From positions 47,438,143-47,502,142 of the forward strand of contig JASEVX010000013.1 in NCBI GenBank assembly GCA_031761405.1: DNA of 64,000 nt. Reading direction: 5' to 3'. This DNA comes from Serripes groenlandicus. Lineage: Eukaryota; Mollusca; Bivalvia; Cardiida; Cardiidae. This document shows, one piece after another, positions 35,820-46,400 of the stretch. Under the pieces are notes generated by a model that was not told where the DNA came from, searched no databases, and was given only the letters and a program-made list of their open reading frames with translations. The stretch's first letter is position 1; each line of letters opens with the position of its first letter. The position numbers and the translations under genes were made by a program.

Positions 35820-36971
35820 GAACCATTGACCTGATCCTGACCTTTGTAAGCAAGTGTTGTTAAACAATATTGACCTGTGTAGAAAAGTATTCCTTAACAA
35901 TATTAAGCTGATTCTCACTTTTTCTAAAATATTATTACTCAGCATTATTGAACTGTTCCTGACCTTTATAAAGAACTATTATCTGACAATTTTGACCTCA
36001 TCCTGACCTTTTTTCAATAGTATAAGTTAACAATTTTGATCTGATTCTTATATGTTTTCAAACGTATAACTTTAAAATAGTGACCTGAATCTGACCCTTG
36101 TATAGAAGTATAACTGAATGATATTGACCTGAAACTTACATGTTAACAAACGTATTACTTAACAATATTGACCTGAATCTGACCCTTGTACAGAAATATT
36201 ACTTAATGATAAGGACCTGATCCTTAAATGTTTACAACCGCATAACCTTACAGTATTGACATGAATATCACCCTTTTACAGAAGTATTGCTAATTGATAT
36301 TGACCTGATCCTGATATGTTTAAAAACGTATAACTTAACAATATTTACCGGAATCTTATCCTTGCACAGAAGTATTACTTAATAATAAGGACCTGATCCT
36401 GACATGCTTACAACCGTAGAACTTTACATCTTTGACATGAATATGACCCTTGTACAGAGGTATTACTTAATGATATGGACCTGATCATGACATGTTACCA
36501 ACCGCATAACCTTACATTATTGACATGAATATGACCCTTGTACAGAAGTATTACTTATTGATATGGACCTGATCCTGACATGTTTACAAACGTATAACCT
36601 TACAGTTTTTACCTGAATCTGACCCTTGTACAGAAGTCTAACTTAACAATATTTACCTTAATCTGACCATTGTACAGAAGTATTACTAATTGATATGGAC
36701 CTGATCATGATATGTTTCCAAACGTATACCTTAACAATATTGACCTAAATCTGACCATTGTAAAGAAGTATTACTAATTGATATTGACCTGATCATTATA
36801 TGTTTCCAAATGTATAACTTAACAATATTGACCTTAATCTTACCATTGTACAGAAGTATTACTAATTTATATGGACCTGATCATGATATGTTTCCAAACG
36901 TATACCTTAACAATATTGACCTAAATCTGACGCTTGTACAGAAACTTAACTGAATAATACGGACCTGATCC
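35820..36971 (-). repeat. Minisatellite, about 88-bp dimeric unit with TGACCT repeats
   Basis: Alternating half-units read AATATTGACCTGAATCTGAC plus CCTTGTACAGAAGTATTACT and GGACCTGATCCTGACATG plus TTTACAAACGTATAACTTA. GACCTGATCCTGAC-type phrases recur about every 85-90 bases. TTGACCTGATCCTGACCTT near 35827 holds two TGACCT half-sites five bases apart. The array runs directly into the LTR at 36973. Confidence 0.8.
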
Positions 36972-36972
36972 T

Positions 36973-37115
36973 TGTAATATTCGCTAATGGACTTTAGGAC
37001 AACAACTGACGAACTCCATGTTTATTATTTATTACGGAAGACAACTCTTGTCTTATTACAAATCAAAATACAAATGATACTTATAAAACTAAGTCATTAA
37101 ATGATATATATGACA
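36973..37115 (-). repeat. 3' long terminal repeat of Ty3/gypsy element, 143 bp
   Basis: On the minus strand it begins TGTCATATATATC and ends ATATTACA, giving the usual TG...CA termini. A polypurine tract lies immediately before it (minus-strand AAAAAAAGAGGGA, 37116-37128). Minus-strand AATAAATAATAAA (37021-37033) offers a polyadenylation signal. No second copy was found near 40.9-41.4 kb, so the element has lost its 5' LTR. 143 bp is short for an LTR. Confidence 0.75.
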
Positions 37116-37128
37116 TCCCTCTTTTTTT

Positions 37129-37416
37129 CAGTATGAAAAATGTTAATGTCTTTGATTAAGAACTAACTGAAATAAACTATAACTAAACAAAATGTCAATG
37201 TAACATCATACATATGATAAGACATAAATTTCAGTGTTAAGTGAATCACATTCAAAGTCTTGTAACTTTTCTGGTCTCTTGATATTTCTGCCTGATCTGG
37301 TAGTAACTGTTGGTAGTTTGTCTTTACTAGGTGATTGTACTTTGCCTTTTTCTTTCACTTAGTCTGATTGATTTTCACATGCTTGATTACACTTATTTTT
37401 ACTGAACCCAGATTCA
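37129..37416 (-). other. 3' untranslated part between integrase and polypurine tract
   Basis: The stretch between the integrase stop and the polypurine tract has no open frame of note. It is part of the retrotransposon. Confidence 0.5.
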
Positions 37417-38508
37417 CTATTTTGAATATGGCATTTTTAGTGAACTTTCGAAAACATTTTCATTCTTGCTTTGACTTTTGAAAACATTTTCATTCTCAGC
37501 CATGATTTTGAAATCATTGCCATAATAACTTTTGTTATTGATACATTCTGTATCTTGTGTCATTTGTAAAGAATGAGCTTTTGTAGGCTTAATATGGTTT
37601 CTATTTCTTCTCAACATTTGCCGTTTGTTAGTTTCAAGGATATATGACCTTGGTTTATCATGGTATTTAATAACCTTTCCCGGAACCATTTGCTTATTGT
37701 GTTTAATCATTACACTTTCACCTTGTCTCACTGAGGGTAATGGTTTTCCGGCCTTTTTATCATAATACAACTTTTGTTTCTCTTGACGTGTTTTTAGTTT
37801 TTTCTTGATAATATCACTGTATCCTTGTGTTTTCAACAACGCCGCTGTTGTAGGTAAGCTATATTTAAGACGCCTTCCAATATGAAGCTGTGCTGGCGAT
37901 AGCATAACTCCTTCCAAGGGTGTATTTCTATAATCAAGTAAAGCTTTGGTAGGATCTTTACTCTTTTCTATCAAGTTTTTTACAGTTTGTACGAATCTCT
38001 CCGTTTGCCCATTTGCCTGACTGTAGTACGGGCTTGTTATAGTATGAACAAACTGAAATTCTTCCGCAAACAATTTGAATTCTCTACTTGAAAACTGTGG
38101 CCCATTATCCGTGACTAGTTCAACAATGTAACCATATCTGGAGAACTGTTTTTTCAGGTAAGCTATGACATATCTTGTTTCTAAACCATCCAGCTTTTCA
38201 ACTTCAGGCCATTTCGAAAAGTAATCAACTGTTAGTAGGTAGCCTTTTAGCACAAACAAATCAGCTCCCATTTTTGATGACGGTCTATCTGGTAGTTTAC
38301 TTGTTATCATTGTTTTTTTGGGATCGCCTTTTTCATTATTCACGGCACAAATGTCACATTTCTCAGACGTTTCCTGTATTTGTGTAACCATACCAGGCCA
38401 GTACATAAATTCTCTTGCTCTGGATTTACACTTAACTATTCCTAAATGTGATACATAAATTAAATAGAGCATATTTTCTCTTTTACTTGAAGGAATTGTG
38501 ACTTTCAA
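37417..38508 (-). pseudogene. Ty3/gypsy integrase, largest surviving frame
   Basis: Integrase would insert the element cDNA into the genome. The 363-codon frame has a zinc-binding-like N-terminal part (SHLGIVKCKSRAREFMYWPG, then C-D-I-C), in which the first histidine of the usual H-x-H-type pair is replaced by tyrosine (YVSH). The catalytic core shows GADLF with the first Asp, VDYFSKWPE, VTDNGPQF with the second Asp, and ANGQTERFVQTVK with the Glu, so the D-D-E triad looks present. A basic C-terminal part (GESVMIKHNK, then RRNRNHIKPT) fits the usual tail. Upstream sequence to 38862 continues the polyprotein in broken frames (a KYDFIVKHKPEK stretch, then SPNKYRELQEE and ELIRSYWQLRHE). Confidence 0.85.
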
Positions 38509-38861
38509 ACCTTTTGTACATTATATTGTCTACACAAGTAATTTCATGTCTTAGTTGCCAATAACTTCTTATTAGTTCTGGTACACTAGATGTTCTCATT
38601 GGTCAATTATTTTCACATGTTAATTGTAACAGTTTTAACTGTTCATCTTTCATTGTTTCCTCCTGTAATTCTCTATACTTATTTGGAGACATTGGTAAAT
38701 GTGCATTGAGTGAGGGGTACCTCATGTATATCTATATCTTGTAATGTCTCTTCACTACACTCTTCTTCTGGAAACCGTGACAATGTGTCTGATATAAACA
38801 TAGTTTTCTCTGGTTTGTGTTTGACTATGAAATCATACTTTTGAAGTGCCATGGTAAATCT
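38509..38861 (-). pseudogene. RNase H to integrase linker, several stops
   Basis: Minus-strand fragments MALQKYDFIVKHKPEKT and FISDTLSRFPEEE follow the RNase H stop directly. Then MSPNKYRELQEETMKDEQ and VPELIRSYWQLRHEI appear in another frame, as expected for the linker before integrase in this group. At least one frameshift and one in-frame stop separate the pieces. Confidence 0.65.
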
Positions 38862-39365
38862 TTAAATTCTAGGCGGTGATTCAATAACACTCTTTTTGAA
38901 GATTTGTTCCAGAGGTTTATGTTCCGACTCTACAGTAAAATGTCGCCCATACAGAAAATGGTGAAATTCTCTACAAGCAAACAAGATAGCAAGAGTCTTT
39001 TTTTCTATATGAGCGTATTTCTTTTGAGTTGCATTTAATGCTTTTGAGGCATAAGCCAATGGTTTTCCTTCTTCAAGTCGAACTGCTCCTAGTCCAAATG
39101 AACTTGCATCCACATTCAAAACCAATTCTTTATCTGAATTATAATAGGCTAAAACTGGTGTAACAGATGCTAATTCTTTCAACTTTTTAAACGATTCTTT
39201 CTGTTTTTCTTCCCAGTGCCAACTTATGTCCCTTTCAAGAAAGAGTCTTAATGGAGCACTTATTTCAGACATATTTGGTATTAATTTCTGTGAATAGGTT
39301 ATAAAACCTAAGAATGTTTGTAACTCTTTTTTATTCTGTGGTTCTTTCATTCCTCTGACAGCTTA
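38862..39365 (-). pseudogene. Ty3/gypsy RNase H domain
   Basis: RNase H would degrade the RNA strand of the cDNA hybrid. Motifs seen: KELQTFLGFITYSQKLIPN, NVDASSFGLGAVRLEEGK (first Asp), LAYASKALNATQKKYAHIEK (Glu of the active site near IEKKTLAI) and HHFLYGRHFTVESEHKPLEQ. The usual SDHKPL reads SEHKPL, a change of a catalytic acidic residue. The frame ends at a TAA after SPPRI, where the family continues in the same frame. Confidence 0.8.
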
Positions 39366-39469
39366 CACTTTTGATGGATCTGCCTTTAACCATATTTTGT
39401 CAATTTATGACCACAACATTCTATTTCGTCCTATCTGAATTCACATTTTGATTCACTCAACTTGAGATT

Positions 39470-40202
39470 CTATTCATTTGTCCTATCAAGAACATGTTTT
39501 AACCTTATATTGTGTTCTTCAGTGTTTGAAACCCAGACCAGAATATCATCCACTATAACTTGAGTACCTTGTAACCCTTCTATCATCTCTGTTGTAGTCC
39601 GTTGAAATATTTCTGGTATAGATTTGATACCAAATGGAGCTCTTGTGAATCTATATCTTCCATATGGAGTGTTGAATTGCCTGATTAAGGTATTTTGGGT
39701 CAATACATATTCTGACGGATCCATTAGGTTTTGAGACTGTTACCATTGAATTCACCCAAGATGTTGGTTCTTTTTGTCTAACTATGACACCCATTGTTTC
39801 CATTCTCTCTTATTCTTCCTTAACTTTTGATTTGAAAGAAATAGGGATTTTTCTCGGTGGTGAATCTTCGGTTCCACCTTAGTGTCAAGTTTTATTGTAT
39901 GTTCACCCGGTAAGCACCCTTGCCCTCCAAAAACATTGGAATATTCAGTTTCTACTTGATATAGTCTTTTAATTAAACCTATCTTTTCAGCTGTTTCTCC
40001 ACTCAAGACAGACTGTGAGTTGGTTGCAACAACATAAAAGTGAATATTTACATACTAGTGTTAACTGTGTCATTCCATCCGGTTCAAGCCTGTGACCTGA
40101 AACTGACCTTAATGCAACATCAGCCTTAATAAGGGGTTTATTTAAGCACAAAGTATTATGGTCTTTTCTTGATAGTACATTACACCGTGCACCTGTATCC
40201 AA
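39470..40202 (-). pseudogene. Ty3/gypsy protease and reverse transcriptase, with internal deletion
   Basis: The protease start is marked by LDTGARCNVLS (40190-40202 region). The polyprotein continues in another frame with AEKIGLIKRLYQVE and VFGGQGCLPGEHTIKL, then the start of the reverse transcriptase (GVIVRQKEPTSWVNSMVTV, SKPNGSVRICIDPK). Right after this the sequence jumps to FNTPYGRYRFTRAPFGIKS and QVIVDDILVWVS, so the VDD active site is present. The roughly 50 residues that normally hold the first catalytic Asp (LDA region) are missing. There are at least two frame changes between 40006 and 39724. Confidence 0.8.
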
Positions 40203-40890
40203 TTAAAAGTGAATATCTCTATTGTTTATTGTCAAAGTTTCTGTGGAAATGTCTTTTCTTCTATGTTTAGAGTTTGAATGAATGGACCCAACATATAGAG
40301 CATCAACATATTCTTCCTCGACTTCATGTACTTGTTTGTCTGATCTTGATCGACACATGTTTGCAAAGTGATTTTTTCTGTGACAAACATTACATTTTGT
40401 CCCGAAGGCAGGACATTTACTCTTTTCGTGTGACTTACCACATGAAAATTCCATGTTTTTCTTAAATCCTGTGTCCTTTTTCTTAAATTATGGTTCATAT
40501 TTTGCATGCGCAGACTGATTGGAACTTATGGTTTTCAAACTCATTGTATACAAATGGTCTTCTGTTTTTATCATTGATTTTAACTGATTCTGAGACAGCT
40601 CATATGACCGTGCCACGTCAATCGCTCTTTCAAGTGTTAATGTTGATCCTTCACTTATCAACTTTCTCTTACCTTGTCACTTCTGATAGCAAACACTATT
40701 CTATCACGTATCATATTGTTAGTCTGTTCACCATAGTCACAATCTTTTGCCAAAACTCTCAAGTAAGTTCTCTGCATTGGAATTGATAACGATTGAACAC
40801 AATGTTTGATTTGGGTTTCACATACTCTTCAAACTTTGTTGTTAAAATTGCAAGTGATTTCTTGTTATCTGATGAAAGATCCCAGGAGAT
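40203..40890 (-). pseudogene. Ty3/gypsy gag fragment with zinc knuckle
   Basis: Gag would form the particle and bind RNA. The first surviving piece reads WDLSSDNKKSLAILTTKFEE and VKPKSNIVFNRYQFQCREL. A second frame gives NNMIRDRIVFAIRSDKVREK and a TLERAIDVARSYELSQ stretch. The last piece holds FSCGKSHEKSKCPAFG and a CCHC knuckle, CNVCHRKNHFANMC (C-x2-C-x4-H-x4-C). A stop (TAA, just after DIHF) separates it from the protease. The N-terminal part of gag is absent. Confidence 0.75.
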
Positions 40891-41280
40891 AGACAGAAAG
40901 ACCGACAAACAGCTATACACACATAGAGACATTAAGATACATAGAGAAATAGAGATACAGAGATAGATAGACATGCAGAGAGATATGTTTACAGAGAACG
41001 AGAGAGAGGGTTAAAGAAAGAAAGATAGAGAGAGAGAGAGCAGCCGTCAGTTTATGTTAACACAATAAAGAAAATATTAAACACGTTATTAATCTATTGC
41101 ATTTTACGTCACTAAATATGTCAGGAATATACATCATAAGATGTGCCGCCATCGTTACCAGTTTTATCTTCGGATTGCTATAACGGCAACATGTGATGGA
41201 GATGCGTAAATATATTTATCAACAGGCAAGATACTGTATTAATTGACTTTAAAACTATGTCTTTGATTGTCATATGTTTT
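40891..41280. repeat. GA-rich low-complexity tract and flank of the Mab-21 pseudogene
   Basis: From 40885 to about 41045 the plus strand is rich in AGAGATAGAGA-type repeats. This is where the retrotransposon ends abruptly. The remaining 230 bases hold no repeat or gene and end in a TTTTACAG acceptor-like sequence at 41277-41284. Confidence 0.6.
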
Positions 41281-41284
41281 ACAG

Positions 41285-43215
41285 ATAAACGAGAAATGTA
41301 AAATGCCAATGAAGACCTGTCTAAGCGTCTGCAAGAAGTACTCGATGGTATAGGCGCCTTTGAGTACACCAGACAGAAGTGGTCTGAGCTTGCTATGTTA
41401 TATGAAATATCAGTCACGTTTACAAGTCAGTTTTATGGAGGAAATCATTTTATATAGTTGGGAGTACTTTCGAAGGGACAACAACATTGGGTTTAGATTC
41501 TGATATTGATATATTAGTTTTGAAAAAAAACAGTCATGTTGTAGATAATTGTGCCGAGTTTAAAGATCACGGAAGGTCTTACCTTATTTTAACTGATGGA
41601 GTTAAACCTGGATATGTTTGTCTTCAGAGTGTAAGAGATAAATGTCCGCTTTCAAGTGGAATGTGCGATGCATCAGAAAAGCGCCAATTACAAATCGATC
41701 GTAAAGGTAGAATATGTATTACAAATTCACAATCGATTGCTGAAATAAACACCACTAGGAACGGTCCAGCGAACACGATTCCGCGTGTAAACGGTTTATG
41801 CCAAAATGATCTAGTATATCCCTTAAGATGTCGACAGATACCGAGATCAGCCAATTCCTGGTTACACAGGACACGTAAATACGACTGGCCGTCACAGAGA
41901 CAATTTAAGGCAATGGGTTCGTGTGGATGTTTCCTTGTTGGTGTTGGACATCCTCGTAGTGACAACAAGTCTATTGAATGGAGAATTTCCTTCTCTCTTC
42001 AAGAACGTGATATCATGTCAAGTCTGAACGAAACACAACACACGTGCTACATTCTCCTCAAGATGATAAAGAAAGATATTATCGCATCAAAAGCCGGTGA
42101 TTCTATCTCATCATACCATTGTAAAACAAGTTTGTTCTATACAATTGAAAATTCCCAAAGACATATTTGGAAGAATGGTAACCTTATACTTTGTGCACGG
42201 ATTTGTCTAATACGTCTTCTAAATTGTGTGAAGGCAAAACATTGTCCCAATTATTTTAGAATCAATTATAGTATGTGTCTACATGAGCAGGAACGATTTC
42301 TTGAGAAACATACATTTGTCGTCGAACACATATACCGATGCAATGAATAACACATATCAACTTCTTCTCTACTTACAAAATACGAACCATGTCACTGGAC
42401 ATACTACAAAGGATGTAAGAATGGCATTTGACTTTTTAATTCCACACGGTCAATTACAATATCAACAGTGTCTGTTTACACAGTTCTTGTCACGAGGAGA
42501 TTTATCCCCTTTGCGAAATGAAACAATTCCAGATGTAATATGAGAAACAAGTGACTGTGACATTATTTCGTCAAAGTTATCTTTAGCATCTTTATATATC
42601 ATATCTAAACAGCGTCAAGATGAGTGTTAACGTATTATATTGTCATGTGAAAACAGTTTAGAACCATACGTGATATCTATATGTTATTGCGAAGACCGTG
42701 TAGGTAAGGCAAATCCCATTCTCTCTGAGAAACTACAATTTACTGACATGTCAAGCAAAGACCTCAGAAGACACTGTACCACAGGCTGTATGGCATTTAT
42801 GCCATATCAGGTTGGTCTTGTACATGCAGCTCTTCATTACGAGATGTTCCGTAATGTGTATACACAATCTGGTTCGGAACTTGAAATGCATGCAATTTAC
42901 TGGTTAAACTGGATTACTGTAGATTCACAAATATATTTGCATTTTTTACAGTATTTGTTTTATTCTGAAATCATGAATGAGTCAGAACAAGAAATAGCTG
43001 TGCATAAATTATTATATGTTTTAAACACGGACCCAAATCTTAGACACAAAGAGACAGCTTTGAACATTTCAGGATGGATATGGCTACTGAAAAATGAATT
43101 ACAAGTAGCATGGTTATGTTTGTGTCAATCATGGAAAGAAAGGCCCTTTAAAAACGCAGCTAAATGGCATATGTTAATTTTACTGAGTAAAATGATAAAT
43201 TCGAAAGCAAGGTGA
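41285..43215 (+). pseudogene. Mab-21 domain / cGAS-like nucleotidyltransferase, broken gene
   Basis: Members of this family are nucleotidyltransferase-fold proteins; some animal members are cGAS-like receptors that make cyclic dinucleotides on sensing nucleic acids. After an acceptor-like TTTTACAG, EDLSKRLQEVLDGIGAFEY and QKWSELAMLYEI are read. In a second frame come the nucleotidyltransferase motifs VGSTFEGTTT and LGLDSDIDIL (about 41457-41513), with the GS and D-x-D metal-binding residues intact. YHCKTSLFYTIENSQRHIW and the CPNYF stretch match the Mab-21 C-terminal helical part. The frame changes near 42280-42300, then is stopped by TGA 42541-42543 and TAA 42628-42630, and continues in the same frame to 43215. 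That last part includes YQVGLVHAALHYEMFR, QEIAVHKLLYVLNTDP and KNAAKWHMLI, like the long C-terminal extension of molluscan members. There are at least two frameshifts and two stops, and no good ATG at the 5' end. Confidence 0.8.
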
Positions 43216-43324
43216 AGACCAAGCAGACGGCATTGTTTATTTATCTTTTGACTGATGATCATAACCGTTTAGGGTCATCGTGATATGTATATAAAACATG
43301 TATGTACAGTCAAGACTTAAATGA

Positions 43325-43520
43325 GGAATCAGCCTTGGCTGAGAGTGAATAGCGTCAATGATTTGTATCCGGGCGTCTCGGATTTGATCCCAAATCGCGG
43401 CGTTCATGGTTGAGAATCCTTTGGGCAAGGCACACTTCCTAGTCTAGTACGGGTTTGGCTATTCAGTGATAATGCTTACGTGAACCGTCGATGTGTTGTT
43501 ACTGAACTAAAACGTAAACA
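43325..43520 (+). repeat. tRNA-derived SINE, family D, copy 1 (plus strand)
   Basis: A tRNA-like head (GAATAGCGTCAATGATTTG, then GGATTTGATCCC as a degenerate B-box, 43380-43391) is followed by GAATCCTTTGGGCAAGGCAC and an A-rich end near 43510. The head aligns with the reverse complement of 43680-43745. Confidence 0.5.
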
Positions 43521-43674
43521 TCCAAAATAAAAAAAGAATGTGCAGCGTGTGGCGATTCAAGGTCTTAAGGCATCTCTGTTCAGACAATACTTATGCGAGT
43601 CTACGCACATGCACTGTCTCACCAGAATATACACTGTCCACGTTTATTTTTATTTTTTTATATATATTTCTAGG

Positions 43675-43760
43675 TATAGTATCGCAAGCATAAATCGAAC
43701 CCGGGACGTCCCGATACAAATTTGGCATGCTAACCACTCGGTCACGGAAGATTATTCATT
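43675..43760 (-). repeat. tRNA-derived SINE, family D, copy 2 (minus strand, head only)
   Basis: On the minus strand it reads GTGACCGAGTGGTTAGCATG (A-box region), then GACGTCCCGGGTTCGATTTA (B-box region). The promoter boxes are better preserved than in copy 1. The tRNA fold is incomplete in the anticodon arm by eye and a SINE-like partner lies 250 bases away, so a functional tRNA is less likely. Confidence 0.5.
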
Positions 43761-43969
43761 ACCTAAATAATTCAGATGAAATTCAATACTAGAACATTAT
43801 GCAGGTATTGTGTATATTAACTGAATCGTGATAATAATGTGTCTTCTGTATCTAGTTTATTTGTTTGTTTTTTAAGCCGGTTAAAGTTTAATTAATGTTC
43901 ACGATATATATAAAATAATATTCAACACGTGTTTACAAAAATAATCAGTTATATCACGGCAGTTCATGG
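43761..43969. other. AT-rich spacer, nothing recognised
   Basis: Short interval between SINE-like sequences, without visible structure. Confidence 0.4.
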
Positions 43970-44270
43970 ATAGGTTGCCAGGACTACTGGTTCATTGAAC
44001 CTGACACCAGCGAGTCAGTCGTAATACTAATCCCACAAACCTAAGCGACACGGAGGAAAAGAGCTAACATTTTCCAAACTCCTTCGTATAACCCGACCGG
44101 GATCGAGCCAGCGTCATCCTGCAACGGAGACGGACACTACCATTACACGATTCAGGCAGCAACGTGTACATTATATATGTGTCGTGGCTTGCCATGAACG
44201 GTCTACCATAACACGAATCAAGCAGCCATATGTACATTAGATATGATTCGTGTCTTGCAATATGCGCTCA
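43970..44270 (-). repeat. SINE-like family C, copy 2, with tandem end
   Basis: On the minus strand AATGGTAGTGTCCGTCTCCG and GGCTCGATCCCGGTCGGG form tRNA promoter-like boxes. GTTTGGAAAATGTTAGC and ACTGACTCGCTGGTGTCAGG follow, shared with 6755-7040. On the other side, two phrases around ACGGTCTACCATAACACGAA and CAGCCATATGTACATTAG duplicate the nearby CAGCAACGTGTACATTATA phrase. Confidence 0.55.
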
Positions 44271-44949
44271 TATTGACTGACAGTATATGGGATGGTTCTG
44301 ATGTGATTTTGCGTAAAACTAACGGGGCTACATTTTAAGATTTTATGAAATATTCATCTAGGCGTAAATTACATGTGGACGGAGAGCGAATGATCTTGTA
44401 AGATAATTTGCGGGTCCACTGGCTCGCCGGAGACTTCACTTTACGCAGATGTATTAAGACCTTAAAAGCGCAAGAAGCGACTTACTCGAATATAAACAAG
44501 GGGACTTATTACATCACGTCTAATGGTATCGGTCAACTAGTTATTAGAGTGAATTAAATCTAGCATTTCGATCAAACTTAAACTCATGTCTTAAACTGGA
44601 TATAAAAGGTCAAGGCTCCGCTTTACGTATAACACATCTATCTGGCTTAGTGATTTTCGGACAAGATCGACGTTTAATAAAATGTATAGTATGGAAGATC
44701 TTCGAACAAGGTCGGTATTAATTAACAGTATTTTTTCTCAGCAATTTTCGACCAAAGTCGTATATGAACGGTATTTCAACAATAACTGTTGTAACGAGTT
44801 CATTAGGATTAGTCTACCATAATCACAGACTTATTTATGTCTACACCGTTAGATGATGCAACAACATCCATTCCGCCCTTCGTGGATCAAATTCAATTAA
44901 TAAACACATAACCAAAAGGACCTCCGTTAGCATACAATTTGGAAATTAT
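44271..44949. other. Intergenic DNA, nothing firm
   Basis: Phrases TTTCGGACAAGATCGACG, CTTCGAACAAGGTCGGTA and TTTTCGACCAAAGTCGTA (44649-44762) form a loose tandem of about 50 bases. No gene seen. Confidence 0.4.
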
Positions 44950-45350
44950 TGTCCGAAATCATGCTCAAAGACATAGAAGACAGTTGTGCTGTGTAGAGAG
45001 TCATACTAGCGAAAGAAAGATACCGGTTTGTAATCCAGCGATAAACGTGATCTGCCTTGAGCATTTTTCAACACAAACGGCCCAAGTACTAACTCGGTTT
45101 CGAGGAAAGCCGATATCGAGCGTGATTAATAATCGTTATACATATAAAATACATAAATTCAAACTAAAGACGCATCGGACATTTTTATATATTTATAATT
45201 AGAAAACGAGAACATAGATATTGACTTTCGTCAATCATCGGAAAGAATGAACGTCAAGTCCTGGTTTGGAGCTTATCCTTAGATTGATAGTCCTTTTCGT
45301 TACTGACCTATATACCACAGTTTATCAACGTTTCTCTAGCATCCATTAAC
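44950..45350 (+). repeat. SINE family A, copy 3, with extended tail
   Basis: The head is degraded (CTGTGTAGAGAGTCATACTAG), but AACACAAACGGCCCAAGTAC and GATATCGAGCGTGATTAATA match the copies at 376 and 4780. Similarity to 4780-5150 continues through TCATCGGAAAGA, AGATTGATAG and ACGTTTCTCTAG. Confidence 0.55.
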
Positions 45351-45649
45351 TTCGACTTCAAGTTAATACTTTTATGTAACAAATTGGCCTTTTGCGTTTT
45401 AACTTCATGAGTAGCATCACCTGAATATCATCTCTTACTTTCCTTCAATATGTGTTTATTCATTCAGAATTCTTGTTTCCATGGCAAATGAGGGAGGTAT
45501 CGTTATATCTATTTTCATTTGTTCTGTTATAATGTTGTAGAAATGTACATTACGTTCCCCCTTTTAAGATACCTCCAAGCTAGGTTGTTTGGTAAAATAA
45601 TATGTCCACCCGGATCTGGGCTGTTTAGCCTCATCTGGCTTTAACGTAA

Positions 45650-46400
45650 ATCATTTTTACACTTTATATTTCAAACGAATCGTCGACCAGGAAGTCATCG
45701 GGAGACTTTCATGTGTTTTGTATCCAAAGGTCAATAAGGATGCATAAACTGGTATTTTCCCACTTATATCTATCTGATGACTCAATCAATACTTACTTTG
45801 TTGTGAGTTTCAAACCAAAGCGTAAGGGAGCCAAATAAGGATTTGGAATGTGAACAACGAACAGACGTTTATAAAAGGAGGAGTAAACTGTCTTTTCTAA
45901 CTAATATCTCTTTATGACTCAACCTAACCTTATGTTGTTGGTACTTACACAATAGAGTAAGAGTGTCAAATAAGGCTTTGTAATGAGAAAAGTGCACTTT
46001 ATCTATAGCTCGGGTTTATACCTATGCATTTATTTATACTGCATTAATCTTAATTATACATACGTATAGAACTTTCTGGATGAAATCCTTTCCTTTCGTG
46101 TGATATTTTATTGTTACGTTGGTTAGCTGAACTCTTTCCCCGCTTACTAACTTTGTTACTGAAGAAGAATTTTGAAAATGTTGTAATTAACGGAAAATTG
46201 CTTATTAGGCCGCGTGTCTTCTTTTCCTTAAAAAATCGTTGACTTATTAACAAAAACATATTTTCATTTTCAAAGTCGTCTGAACTAAACTTGTTATATG
46301 TGTATTGGAATTTATATCTTATGATGTACATTTCTTAAGGTGATAATCTAGTTCACCATTTGGTTTGACATGTAAAATATGATGCTCTGTATCCGTCTAT
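45650..46400 (+). repeat. Diverged duplicated block, copy 1 (partners 61480-61820 and 62765-63340)
   Basis: Phrases in common order include CCAGGAAGTCATCGGGAG, ATGACTCAACC, GAGTAAGAGTGTCAAATAAGG, TTTGTAATG, TTATCTATAGCTCG, ACGTATAGAA and TGAACTCTTTCCCCGC. A local tandem of the ATGACTCAA part is seen at 45776 and 45914. No conserved frame is visible. Confidence 0.6.

Larger units (their letters stand above)
36973..40890 (-). mobile_element. Ty3/gypsy LTR retrotransposon, broken, 5' LTR missing
   Basis: Gene order on the minus strand is gag with zinc knuckle, protease, reverse transcriptase, RNase H, integrase, then polypurine tract and LTR. This is the Ty3/gypsy order, and the domains resemble the K02A2.6-like group common in invertebrate genomes. 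The copy has several stops and frameshifts, an internal deletion in the reverse transcriptase, and a 5' end cut at a purine microsatellite near 40890. Confidence 0.85.

Noticed and set aside
41624..41968. Minus-strand 114-codon frame
   Set aside because: Shadow of the Mab-21 coding sequence on the opposite strand.
43680..43745. Possible serine-type tRNA gene on the minus strand
   Set aside because: Promoter boxes are good but arms do not pair convincingly by eye and the head aligns with the SINE at 43325; a tRNA search tool would decide.
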